The translations under genes were made by a program, and so were the position numbers. The notes below the pieces were generated by a model, which was not told where the DNA came from, did no database searches, and saw only the letters and a list, made by a program, of their open reading frames with translations. This document shows, piece by piece, positions 8,491-15,973 of a DNA stretch of 34,074 nt. The DNA is from Myxococcales bacterium (GTDB lineage Bacteria; Myxococcota_A; Polyangia; Palsa-1104). Each line of letters begins with the position of its first letter. Position 1 is the first letter of the stretch. The DNA is taken from NCBI GenBank assembly GCA_028287105.1, contig JAQBQH010000013.1, positions 1 to 34,074 on the forward strand, written 5' to 3'.

Positions 8491-10020
8491 ATGAAGATTC
8501 AGCATACTCCGTGGTACTGCCGTCCGCGCGCGCTCGTCAGCCTCACGCTGGCCAGCTCGCTCCTCGGCACCCCCGCCTTCGCAAACCGCGACGGCGACGA
8601 CTTCGCGACGGCGACACCGGTCAAGCATGTCGTCGTCATCTTTCAGGAGAACGTCTCGTTCGATCACTACTTCGCGACCTACCCGCGCGCGCTCAATGAA
8701 TCCGGAGTCCCGCGCTTCGTGGCGCGGCCGGACACGCCCTCGGTGAATGGGCTGCGCGCCGGTCTCGTCACGCACAACCCGAATGCGGCGCCGCCGCTTC
8801 GGCTCTCGCGCGCGCAGGCTGTCACCTGCGATCAGGACCACGACTACACCGCCGAACAGGCCGCGTTCGACTTCGGCATCATGGACAAGTTCGTCGAGTT
8901 CGCCGGCAACGCCGACACCGGCTGCGACGCGAAGATCGTGATGGGGTACTACGACGGCAACACCGTGACGGCGCTTTGGAACTATGCGCAGCACTTTGCC
9001 ATGAGCGACAACTCGTTCAACACCACGTTCGGGCCCTCGACGCCGGGCGCGCTCAACCTCATCGCCGGCCAGACCCATGGCGCCACGCCGACCGACATCA
9101 AGGACGAGACGGTGCAGGGAACGATCATCGGCGATCCTCGTCCGGCGCTCGACGACTGCTCGCCGACGACGGGCGCGCTGGTGACGATGCACGGTCGCAA
9201 CGTCGGCGATCTGCTCAACGAGCACGCCATCACGTGGGGCTGGTTCCAGGGAGGCTTTCGCCCGACCTCGCACACGGCGACCGGCCAGGCGGTCTGCGGC
9301 GCGACCCACACCGGCCTGCCCGGCACGCCCAAGGCCGACTACATCCCGCATCACGCGCCCTTCCAGTACTACCCGCAGACGGCGAATCCGCACCATCTGA
9401 CGCCGTCGTCGACGGCGATGATCGGGCGCACCGATCGCGCCAATCATCAGTACGACCTCGCGGACTTCTGGGAAGCGGTCGACCACGACCACCTGCCGGC
9501 GGTCAGCTTCTTGAAGGCGCCCGGGTATCAGGACGGCCACGCCGGCTACTCGTCGCCGCTCGACGAGCAGAGCTTCCTCGTGGAGACGATCAATCGGCTG
9601 CAGGCGTCGCGCGAGTGGGACGAGACCGCGGTCATCATCTCCTACGACGACTCCGACGGCTGGTACGATCACGTGCTGCCGCCGATCGTCAGCCAGTCGT
9701 CCACCGTCGCCGACGCGCTGACGGGCCCCGGTGCTTGCGGCGTGCAGCAGAGGGGCACCTACGGCGGCCGTTGCGGCTATGGACCGCGGCTGCCGCTGCT
9801 CGTGGTATCGCCGTTCGCGCGCACGAACTTCGTCGACCACGCGGTGACCGATCAGTCGTCGATCCTGCGCTTCATCGAGGATAACTGGAAGCTCGGGCGC
9901 CTCGGTGATCAGTCGTTCGACGCGGACGCCGGCTCCCTCGGCAACCTGTTCGACTTCCAGGGCGAGCATCGGGCACCACGCCTGCTCCTCGATCCGGCGA
10001 CCGGGCTGCGCCGCCGCTAA
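8491..10020 (+). CDS. Secreted phosphoesterase (phospholipase C / acid phosphatase family)
   Basis: A 509-residue exported enzyme of the phosphoesterase family PF04185. A signal peptide ends at about residue 31 (TPAFA). The family hallmark is HVVVIFQENVSFDHYF (residues 46-61), where ENxSFDHYFG is usual. It is followed by NTTFGPSTPGALNLIAGQTHG and the late metal-site segment ISYDDSDGWYDHV. The family includes bacterial phospholipases C and acid phosphatases that release phosphate from lipids or other esters outside the cytoplasm. AAGGAGG precedes the ATG. Nothing nearby suggests an operon partner. A stem-loop follows the stop. Confidence 0.92.
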   Translation: MKIQHTPWYCRPRALVSLTLASSLLGTPAFANRDGDDFATATPVKHVVVIFQENVSFDHYFATYPRALNESGVPRFVARPDTPSVNGLRAGLVTHNPNAAPPLRLSRAQAVTCDQDHDYTAEQAAFDFGIMDKFVEFAGNADTGCDAKIVMGYYDGNTVTALWNYAQHFAMSDNSFNTTFGPSTPGALNLIAGQTHGATPTDIKDETVQGTIIGDPRPALDDCSPTTGALVTMHGRNVGDLLNEHAITWGWFQGGFRPTSHTATGQAVCGATHTGLPGTPKADYIPHHAPFQYYPQTANPHHLTPSSTAMIGRTDRANHQYDLADFWEAVDHDHLPAVSFLKAPGYQDGHAGYSSPLDEQSFLVETINRLQASREWDETAVIISYDDSDGWYDHVLPPIVSQSSTVADALTGPGACGVQQRGTYGGRCGYGPRLPLLVVSPFARTNFVDHAVTDQSSILRFIEDNWKLGRLGDQSFDADAGSLGNLFDFQGEHRAPRLLLDPATGLRRR

Positions 10021-10077
10021 CGTCCCGACTCCACCTGCTCGATCCGCTCGCCTCTCCTCCCACCGAATGCGCAAAGA

Positions 10078-10104
10078 GACCCGCCAGCCAATGCTGGGCG
10101 GGTC
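10078..10104. terminator. Bidirectional stem-loop between convergent genes
   Basis: GACCCGCCAGC, loop CAAT, then GCTGGGCGGGTC forms an 11-bp stem with one bulged base. It lies 57 bases after the phosphoesterase stop and just after the stop of the convergent minus-strand gene. There is no T run on either side. Confidence 0.6.
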
Positions 10105-10132
10105 GCTCAATCGTGTGGGGGGACGGGAGAGC

Positions 10133-10543
10133 TTAGTCGAGCGAATCGTCGAGGTCGACGTGGGTCGCGTTGCTGTCGACGTGGAACGTCGCGGCGCTGA
10201 TGCGGTCGCGCTGCGCGGCTTCGACGCGGACCCAGTCGACCCAACTGCCGCCGGCGCGACGTGCGACGACGAGCGGCAGCTTGAGCGTCCGCGACCAGCA
10301 GATGCGCTCGGCGTGCGTCGCATCGGCCGTCGCTTCGTACCAACGGCACGTGCCCGCCGCCGTGTGCTCCTCCGGCACTGCAAGCGCCGCCACGCGGACG
10401 TCGCCGGCCGGTCGGGTCAAGAGCGTTGCCAGCTGGTTCCATTGCGGGAAGCTACCGATGCGATAGAGGGAGCCACGCGAGGCGTCGTAGGCGCGACCGT
10501 GCGCGCGGCAAGGGGCGAGGTTCGCGATGCTGCCGCGCTTCAC
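10133..10543 (-). CDS. Hypothetical protein
   Basis: A frame of up to 136 residues, with a GTG start at 10543 and no strong ribosome binding site. The stretch SLYRIGSFPQWNQLATLLTR and the later WYEATADATHAERICWSR, then GGSWVDWVRVEA look protein-like. No signal peptide, membrane segment or known domain is recognised. Just upstream a different frame reads KVTSKLIDDGQA before a TGA, so the true N-terminus may lie in that frame and the gene could be frameshifted. It lies downstream of the lipoprotein hydrolase on the same strand, 54 bases away. Confidence 0.45.
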   Translation of the reverse strand: MKRGSIANLAPCRAHGRAYDASRGSLYRIGSFPQWNQLATLLTRPAGDVRVAALAVPEEHTAAGTCRWYEATADATHAERICWSRTLKLPLVVARRAGGSWVDWVRVEAAQRDRISAATFHVDSNATHVDLDDSLD

Positions 10544-10597
10544 GCCTGCCCGTCGTCGATGAGCTTCGAGGTCACCTTCTGCCCATGAGCCGCGCCA

Positions 10598-11641
10598 CTA
10601 CGGCAGCGTCGTGGCGAAGTCCGAGAGCCCGCTCGCAGCCTTGTCGAGGAACGGCCGATAGCGCGTGTCGCCGTCGACGGTGAGCTTGATCCAGGAGACG
10701 GCGTACTGACCGGGGATCGTGCCGGGCGAGAGCGCGGACTGATGGCTGCCGCTCTGGATTTCGACGTACTCCTTGGTGAGCGAGCTCGACATGGTGTCGT
10801 ATTGGCGGCGGCCGTGCTGCGCGGGCGGCGCCGTGCCGTCGCTCTGCCCGGTCAGGATCAGCGTCGGCGCGACGATGCCCGAGAAGTTGGCGGAGCCGTC
10901 GTACGGGTTGAAACCGAGCGCCGCTTTGACGTCATTGGGATGCGCATTGGCGATTGTGATGGACGCGCCGCCGCCGAGCGAGTGTCCCGACGTGACGATG
11001 CAATTGGAGAGCTTGCCCGCGAGCGGGCTGCCGGCGCGCGTGTTCTCGCCTTTGATGGCGGCGATGGCGGCCCACAAGCCGTCCGCGCGCAGCGCCTCGG
11101 AGTCGTTGCTCGTGTCGTTGGCCTCCACGAACACGGCCACGTAGCCATACGACGCGAACCGCTGGGCCCACGGCTGGAGGTACTGCAGGACCTCGGTGAG
11201 GCCGGGCGAGATCATGACGACGACGAATGGGCCCTGTCCTTTGGACGGGTAGTAGACCGTCAGGCTCTTGTACGCGCTCGAGGCCGGCAAGCCCGACGAG
11301 TACGAGGTGACGCTGAGCGGGCCGTTCTGGACGATGGACGCCGCCGTCGGCGCGGTCGTGTCGAGCGGGGCGCCGCATTTGCTGGTTCCCGCCGGCGCGC
11401 CGCTGTCGGGGGATCCGGGAGCGCCCGCGTCGAGGCCGCCGCCAGATCCGCCGCCGCCGCCCTTGCCGCCGGTCGACAGATCAGCGGGGCCGTTCGAGCC
11501 TGGATTTCCGGTCGCGCCTCCGTCCGACGGTGCGGGGTTCCCGGTGGCGCCGTTGCCTCCCGTCGGGCCGCTCGATCCGGAACTGGAGCAGCCGACCACC
11601 ATCGCCAGCAACGACACAACGAGCGGACCGCGTAGTGACAT
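10598..11641 (-). CDS. Lipoprotein alpha/beta hydrolase (chlorophyllase/cutinase-like)
   Basis: A 347-residue secreted lipoprotein. The signal peptide ends in AMVVGC with lipidated Cys18. A Gly/Ser/Pro-rich linker of about 70 residues follows, then an alpha/beta hydrolase domain from about residue 88. The oxyanion stretch is VVVMISPGLTE, the nucleophile elbow GHSLGG (219-224), the acid Asp268 in TGQSDGTAPP and the His in QSGSHQSAL. This layout resembles chlorophyllase-like and polyester-hydrolase relatives. The natural substrate is unknown. ATG 11641 was chosen because GGAGG lies just upstream and the lipobox follows at the right distance. Longer in-frame starts would bury the signal peptide. 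Confidence 0.87.
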   Translation of the reverse strand: MSLRGPLVVSLLAMVVGCSSSGSSGPTGGNGATGNPAPSDGGATGNPGSNGPADLSTGGKGGGGGSGGGLDAGAPGSPDSGAPAGTSKCGAPLDTTAPTAASIVQNGPLSVTSYSSGLPASSAYKSLTVYYPSKGQGPFVVVMISPGLTEVLQYLQPWAQRFASYGYVAVFVEANDTSNDSEALRADGLWAAIAAIKGENTRAGSPLAGKLSNCIVTSGHSLGGGASITIANAHPNDVKAALGFNPYDGSANFSGIVAPTLILTGQSDGTAPPAQHGRRQYDTMSSSLTKEYVEIQSGSHQSALSPGTIPGQYAVSWIKLTVDGDTRYRPFLDKAASGLSDFATTLP

Positions 11642-12025
11642 CGTCCTACCTCCGTGACGGGAACGTGGGGAGCCACCCCGCTGTCCGGCACGCGAGCGAC
11701 GCGCTCGCATCCAGAGCAGCCGAAGTGGCGCGCCTCGACGCTGCAACCGACGCGCCGCGCAGCCGAGCGGCGAATTGCCGCCGAGAGTGATACGAAATCG
11801 CGCTTCTGCGGCGGCTGCACAGCGCAGGTTGCGGCGGCGGGCGAAGAGTCACCAGGGCACGTCGCCGCGCCGTCGTGGCAAGTCGCCTCGCTTGCGCGCG
11901 CCGTCGACGACTCAAACAAGTTTGATTGACGAAAGATGGTCAGGCATCGAGCCTCGAGCTCCGGACATCGCGGCGCGCCGGAGATGTGGCGTCGATGGTC
12001 GTGTCGGGGATCGGGCACTTCGCGA
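11642..12025. other. Intergenic stretch with one perfect palindrome
   Basis: I see no supported gene. Frames of 80-100 codons exist in several phases, but they contradict each other and have no ribosome binding sites. The one notable element is TCAAACAAGTTTGA at 11912-11925. Confidence 0.45.
11912..11925. promoter_or_regulatory. Perfect 6-2-6 palindrome, possible operator
   Basis: TCAAAC-AA-GTTTGA is a perfect inverted repeat in otherwise GC-rich DNA, about 270 bp upstream of the lipoprotein hydrolase start. TetR- and Rrf2-type regulators bind sites of this general size. No regulator is next to it, so the role is speculative. Confidence 0.3.
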
Positions 12026-12604
12026 TCACCGCCGCGTACCAGCGACGCTGCCGGCGTCGTTCCCCGCGCCGCGCCTGCTCGTGTTCTGATCCGCCGCGGG
12101 CGTCCGTCCGTTCAGCGCCGCGCCGCACGTCATCACCGTATGGCGACGTCGAGCTTCCTCGAGTGATCGGTCGCTCGCTGTCGCACGTCGCCTACGTAAT
12201 GTCGGCGATGACCGAGGCGTACAAGCGTGCAACCACCGAGACCGCACTTGGAAGTCGCCGCGCACGAGCTTGAGCGCGTAGCGCTCGTAGTCGATCTCGT
12301 CGCGCGTACGGAACCCGAGGCGGCGATACAGAGGCGGCGACGGACATTGGCCGACGATCACGTGCGCCAGCATCGCGCTGCCGAGAAACGCCAGGCCGCC
12401 GAGGAGCCAGCGACGGCCGCGCCACCAGCCGAGGCCGAGCGTGGCGAACGCATCGACGGTGGCGCTCAACATCGTCACGCGCTCGATGTTCCATTCGCGA
12501 TCGAGCTCGCGCAAACGACGGCTGATGGCTTCGGAGCCCGTCGCCGGCCACGATTTGAAGGCTTGGCCCGCGCTCGAGCCGCTCCTGCAACTCTCCAAGG
12601 ACAT
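12026..12604 (-). CDS. DUF2892/YgaP-like membrane protein (C-terminus doubtful)
   Basis: The N-terminal 110 residues fit the DUF2892 pattern. They hold SRRLRELDREWNIERVTML, two membrane segments (DAFATLGLGWW and RRWLLGGLAFLGSAMLAHVI), VGQCPSPPLYRRLGFRTRDEID and YALKLVRGDFQ. This group usually ends soon after RGDF. Here the frame runs on for about 75 Arg/Thr-rich residues that do not look natural, and another frame ends near 12192, so a frameshift near 12250 is likely. The role of the family is unknown. It lies 63 bases after the Fis-type gene on the same strand and may be the last gene of the receptor operon. Confidence 0.6.
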   Translation of the reverse strand: MSLESCRSGSSAGQAFKSWPATGSEAISRRLRELDREWNIERVTMLSATVDAFATLGLGWWRGRRWLLGGLAFLGSAMLAHVIVGQCPSPPLYRRLGFRTRDEIDYERYALKLVRGDFQVRSRWLHACTPRSSPTLRRRRATASDRSLEEARRRHTVMTCGAALNGRTPAADQNTSRRGAGNDAGSVAGTRR

Positions 12605-12667
12605 CCAGCTCAGCGTGCCTCCGACGCCACCGCTCTTTCCGCCGCGTCCCTGACGTGACGCTACTAC

Positions 12668-13030
12668 CTACCGTCCCCGTGCCGGCAGCTTCGGCAAGCG
12701 ATAGCGATGCACGAGGTGGCGCACCGACGAGCGCGGCAGTCCCAGCGCTTTGGCGCAGGCGCTGAGCACGTAGCCCGACTCTTCCCATGCGCGCGCCACC
12801 ACCTCGCGGGTGCGATTGTCGCCGTTGGCGAAGGGGCGGCCCTGGTGCGGCGGCGCGTAGGCGGCCCGCAGCTGCGACGCGTACGCGGACAGCTCCTCGA
12901 ACGCGGCGGTCGTGAACCAGCCCTGGAGGGTCGAGCGCGGGATCTCGAGCAGCCGCGCCGCATGCTCGAGGATGCCGTGCGTCTCCTCGACTGCGCGGCG
13001 GATGTCGTGTTCGGTCAGGCGCCTGTTCAT
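12668..13030 (-). CDS. Small protein with two Fis-type helix-turn-helix motifs
   Basis: A 120-residue protein. It holds two copies of a Fis-like HTH: EETHGILEHAARLLEIPRS followed by TLQGWF, and EESGYVLSACAKALGLPRS followed by SVRHLVHRY, joined by about 45 residues. Each repeat has the Fis C-terminal form (helix, A..LG(I/L)..S, recognition helix). It has no AAA+ or receiver domain, so it resembles a free DNA-binding protein rather than a sigma-54 activator. Its start is 10 bases after the WD40 stop, which places it in the receptor operon. It may regulate this operon or act on other targets. Confidence 0.82.
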   Translation of the reverse strand: MNRRLTEHDIRRAVEETHGILEHAARLLEIPRSTLQGWFTTAAFEELSAYASQLRAAYAPPHQGRPFANGDNRTREVVARAWEESGYVLSACAKALGLPRSSVRHLVHRYRLPKLPARGR

Positions 13031-13040
13031 GATGCGTCCT

Positions 13041-14051
13041 TCACAGCGGCCATACGTGCACTCCCCCTTGGCTCGCCGCCGCCGCGACGCGCGTACCGTC
13101 GGGGCTGATGGCGAGCGCGAACAGCGGCGCCTCGGCGCGCAGCACCTTTTGCGGCGGCAGCGACGGCGTGGTGGCGGCGGCATGGCGCGACCAGATGCGG
13201 ACCGTGCCGTCGTCGCCGCACGAGACCAGGCGCCCGTCGGCGGTGAACGCGAGCCCGGTCACGCGCCCGTCGTGGCCGCCGAGCGCACCCGGCACGCGGC
13301 CGGCCGGGCCGCGGCCGGCGAAGCTCCACAGCGTGATGGTGTCGCCGCCGCCCGTCGCCAGGTGCGTGTGATCGGGCGACCAGGCCAGCGCCCCGACGGC
13401 AGCGTCGTAGCCGGACATCTTGAGATCGCTGCCGCTCCGGCAATGCCACACGTGCACGGTCCGCAATTCGGTGGCCACGGCGATGCGTGCGCCGTCGCCA
13501 CTGGGACGCGCGGCCACGATGGCGCCCGGCCAATCGACGCGCCGCGCCTGCTCGTCGCGGCCCACCTCGAGGAGCTGCAGCCCACGGCCGCTGGCGCTGA
13601 CGAGGAGCTCCGCGCCCGGCAGCCAGAACAGCGACGAGACCGCCTCTGCGTAGCCGGTCACCTCCGCTACCAGCTCCAGCTCACGCGACCAGACGCGCAC
13701 CGTCGCGCCCGCCGCCGTAGCGACGCAATCGCCTTCGGGCGCCCACGCGATGCAGCCGACCGCGTGACCGCCCGCGGCCACGTCGGCCACCGCGCCGTCG
13801 CGGCTGTGCGCGCGCACCCGCCCGTCGCTGCCGCCCGACGCCAGCCACTGGCCGTCGGGAGAATAGGCGAGCGCGAGCGTGCCGCCCGCGTGCCCGGGCA
13901 GGCGCAAAGACTCACGGCCCGACCGGCCGTCGATGAGCAGCAACGCTCCGCCGAGCGTTGCCACGGCTACAGTTTCGCCGTCAGGCGACCATTCGATCGC
14001 CTGCGCTACCTCGACGGGCGCGGTCGGGCCGCGCTTCTTTCCCCACGACAT
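13041..14051 (-). CDS. WD40-repeat beta-propeller protein, copy 1
   Basis: A 336-residue cytoplasmic protein made of about seven WD40-like blades, each with a SPDG turn and a blade-end V(R/H)VW or ITLW: AIEWSPDGETVAVA, AYSPDGQWLASGGSDGRV, ATVRVWSRE, TVHVWHCRSG, TITLWSFAG, TVRIWSR and GVHVWPL. It has no signal peptide or added enzyme domain. It closely parallels the WD40 protein at 24458-25471; both share WSRxxELV, SSLFWLPG / TGLFWLPG, and SGxDLxMSGY in the same order. Its start is six bases from the stop of the upstream lipoprotein gene. Such proteins act as interaction scaffolds. A link to metal handling is inferred from both genomic contexts. Confidence 0.9.
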   Translation of the reverse strand: MSWGKKRGPTAPVEVAQAIEWSPDGETVAVATLGGALLLIDGRSGRESLRLPGHAGGTLALAYSPDGQWLASGGSDGRVRAHSRDGAVADVAAGGHAVGCIAWAPEGDCVATAAGATVRVWSRELELVAEVTGYAEAVSSLFWLPGAELLVSASGRGLQLLEVGRDEQARRVDWPGAIVAARPSGDGARIAVATELRTVHVWHCRSGSDLKMSGYDAAVGALAWSPDHTHLATGGGDTITLWSFAGRGPAGRVPGALGGHDGRVTGLAFTADGRLVSCGDDGTVRIWSRHAAATTPSLPPQKVLRAEAPLFALAISPDGTRVAAAASQGGVHVWPL

Positions 14052-14056
14052 CGGCG

Positions 14057-15208
14057 CTATTGGGGCGACGGGTAGTTGCGTTTCACGAAGCAGAGGCCGT
14101 CGGAGTTGAGGTGCCCCTGCGTCGACTGGTTGTAGGTGAGAAAATCGCGCAGGTCGCGCATCGACGTCGACGGATTGCCGGCCGGGTTGTACGGCACCGT
14201 CAAGCTGTCGAAGCCCATCTGCGCGCTGCTGTTCGGCGGCGTGTAGTCGGCCAGGCACGAGCGCCACGGCAGCGCCGCGCCCGTCGCATCCTTGAGCGCC
14301 GTGAAGTTGACGCCGGCGGTGTCGTCGAGCGTCACGTTGTACTTGCCGCTCGCGTCCTTCTTGGCCAGCGCCGCCAGCATGTCGAAGTGCGCCGGCGAGT
14401 CGTGCGTGAAGCTCTCCCAGAACGGGTGGTCGGTGTGGAACGTGACCTGCGCCGTCACCTGCTGGTTGTCCTTGATCTGCACGCCGCGCTGGTGATCCTC
14501 GCCGCCGACGCCCTGCGCCGGATCGTTGTCCGGGTTCTGGCAGTTGGCGTAGGTGGTCGGTGTCTTGAAGCCGAGCTTGAAGTGCACCTCGGTCGGCAGC
14601 GCCGCGAAGTCGTAGGCGGCGTTGGTCGAGGTGCACGAGGCGCCGCCCTTCCAGGTGGCGGTGCCGACGTAGAGAACGTTGACGCCCTTGGCCACCATGT
14701 CGGCGTAATCGGCGTCGCCGGCCGCGATGTTGATCTTCGTCGCCGCGGCCGTCGCCGGCACCGAGTCGAAGCCGAACGCGTAACGCACCGTCGGATCGAA
14801 GCCGCCGCCGCCGGTCTTGTTCATGTTGAGCGCCTGCGCGAACTCGACCGCCTGCTCGTCGCTGCCGCCCTTGCCGGCGAGTGGACCGCCGGCGTGGAGG
14901 TCGATGGCCCACGGTCCGTCGGCCTGGGCCACCACGTTGCCCACCTGCGACTGATCGGTCGGCGAGGTGTCGGGTCCCTCGGAGAGCGTCACCTTGTCGA
15001 AGACGACGATGAGCTTCTCGAATCTTACTTCCCAGCCGTCGACGAACGCGGCGTCACCGGCGGCAGCCGGCGGGAAGTCGTAGCCACCGAGCGCCAGCAC
15101 CTCGCCCGAGGCGGTGAAGCGCACCGTCCCGTTACCGCCCGAGGTGGTGTTGCCGCAGCCGGCGAGGAATGCAATTGCAAGTGTGATGCCTGTTAATCCA
15201 TGTCGCAT
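14057..15208 (-). CDS. Secreted lipoprotein with His-rich loop, receptor-operon partner (LP2)
   Basis: A 383-residue lipoprotein with signal peptide and lipobox FLAGC (Cys18). No named domain is recognised with certainty. It is beta-rich and acidic and carries possible metal ligands: FHTDHPFWESFTHDSPAHFD at about residues 254-273 and GGEDHQRGV just before. It has several Cys beyond the lipidated one (GGASC, YANCQN, RSCLADY, GLCFVKRN), likely disulfide-bonded in the periplasm. It sits three bases after the stop of LP1 in the receptor operon. Such partners often capture ligand at the cell surface (as MbnP or HmuY do in other systems), but homology to those is not shown. Confidence 0.8.
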   Translation of the reverse strand: MRHGLTGITLAIAFLAGCGNTTSGGNGTVRFTASGEVLALGGYDFPPAAAGDAAFVDGWEVRFEKLIVVFDKVTLSEGPDTSPTDQSQVGNVVAQADGPWAIDLHAGGPLAGKGGSDEQAVEFAQALNMNKTGGGGFDPTVRYAFGFDSVPATAAATKINIAAGDADYADMVAKGVNVLYVGTATWKGGASCTSTNAAYDFAALPTEVHFKLGFKTPTTYANCQNPDNDPAQGVGGEDHQRGVQIKDNQQVTAQVTFHTDHPFWESFTHDSPAHFDMLAALAKKDASGKYNVTLDDTAGVNFTALKDATGAALPWRSCLADYTPPNSSAQMGFDSLTVPYNPAGNPSTSMRDLRDFLTYNQSTQGHLNSDGLCFVKRNYPSPQ

Positions 15209-15211
15209 GTT

Positions 15212-15973
15212 CTAACTCCTGGGTGTGAACGTGAATTGGTACGGAGCGCTGGTGGTGATGCCTTTGAAGAGGGCGCCGCCGACGCCGCCGTTGGCGTCGG
15301 GAATGACGTAGATGCCGTTGGCGTCGGGGCTCAGGGTGGCGAAGTCGACGCCGTGGAACATCGCGGTGGCGTCGACACGCATCTCGAGGACGCCGCCGTC
15401 TTCGAGCGTCAAGCTGACGGGAATGAGGCTGACAATCCGCTGTCGGCAAATCGGATTCGACCCGGGCATGGCCGGCGTCGCCGGCGGAATGGCGCGGTTC
15501 GCGCCGATGGTGACGGTGGCGCGGAACGGGAAAGTGTTGGTGCCGCGCGTGGCCACGCCCTCGAGCTGCGCGACGGGCGTGAGATCGTCGGCGGCGTTGA
15601 CGTCGCCGCGCGTGAGCCAGACCTCGGCCTCGACGGCTTTCGTCGCCGTGCCCTCCCCCGCTGCGGGAAACGGAACCGTCGCAGACGACAAGAGGTCGAG
15701 ATCGAGGCCGCCGAAGACCTCGCCGACGTAGATGCCGGGCAGGATGCACGGCTCCTCGGGGCCGCCTGCCGACGGGACCGATTGGTTGAGATAGACGGCG
15801 CCGAGGTGGAACTGGGCGCGGCTGAGCACGACGTGGTAACCCGCGCCGGTGTCGAACGCGGCGGCACCTTCCACGCCGCCGGCGCGGGCGGTGAAGGCCA
15901 CGAGACCGCTGCCGGTGGTACCCGAGCAGCCGGCGGTGACGGCTACAGCGACGAGGAGGAGCGCGCGCGTCAT
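15212..15973 (-). CDS. Lipoprotein, receptor-operon partner (LP1)
   Basis: A 253-residue lipoprotein with signal peptide and lipobox VTAGC. The mature part is beta-rich (VVLSRAQFHLGAVYLNQ, AEVWLTRGDVNAADD, RIVSLIPVSLTLEDGG, LEMRVDATAMFHGVDF) and ends PYQFTFTPRS. I recognise no family name. Its ATG overlaps the stop of the TonB-dependent receptor gene (ATGA), showing translational coupling. With LP2 immediately downstream it probably forms the surface or periplasmic part of the receptor complex. Confidence 0.8.
   Translation of the reverse strand: MTRALLLVAVAVTAGCSGTTGSGLVAFTARAGGVEGAAAFDTGAGYHVVLSRAQFHLGAVYLNQSVPSAGGPEEPCILPGIYVGEVFGGLDLDLLSSATVPFPAAGEGTATKAVEAEVWLTRGDVNAADDLTPVAQLEGVATRGTNTFPFRATVTIGANRAIPPATPAMPGSNPICRQRIVSLIPVSLTLEDGGVLEMRVDATAMFHGVDFATLSPDANGIYVIPDANGGVGGALFKGITTSAPYQFTFTPRS

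Noticed and set aside
8458-10383. A 641-codon open frame on the minus strand
   Set aside because: It is antisense to the phosphoesterase, which has a signal peptide, family motifs and a ribosome binding site. The minus frame is Arg-rich and has no domain.
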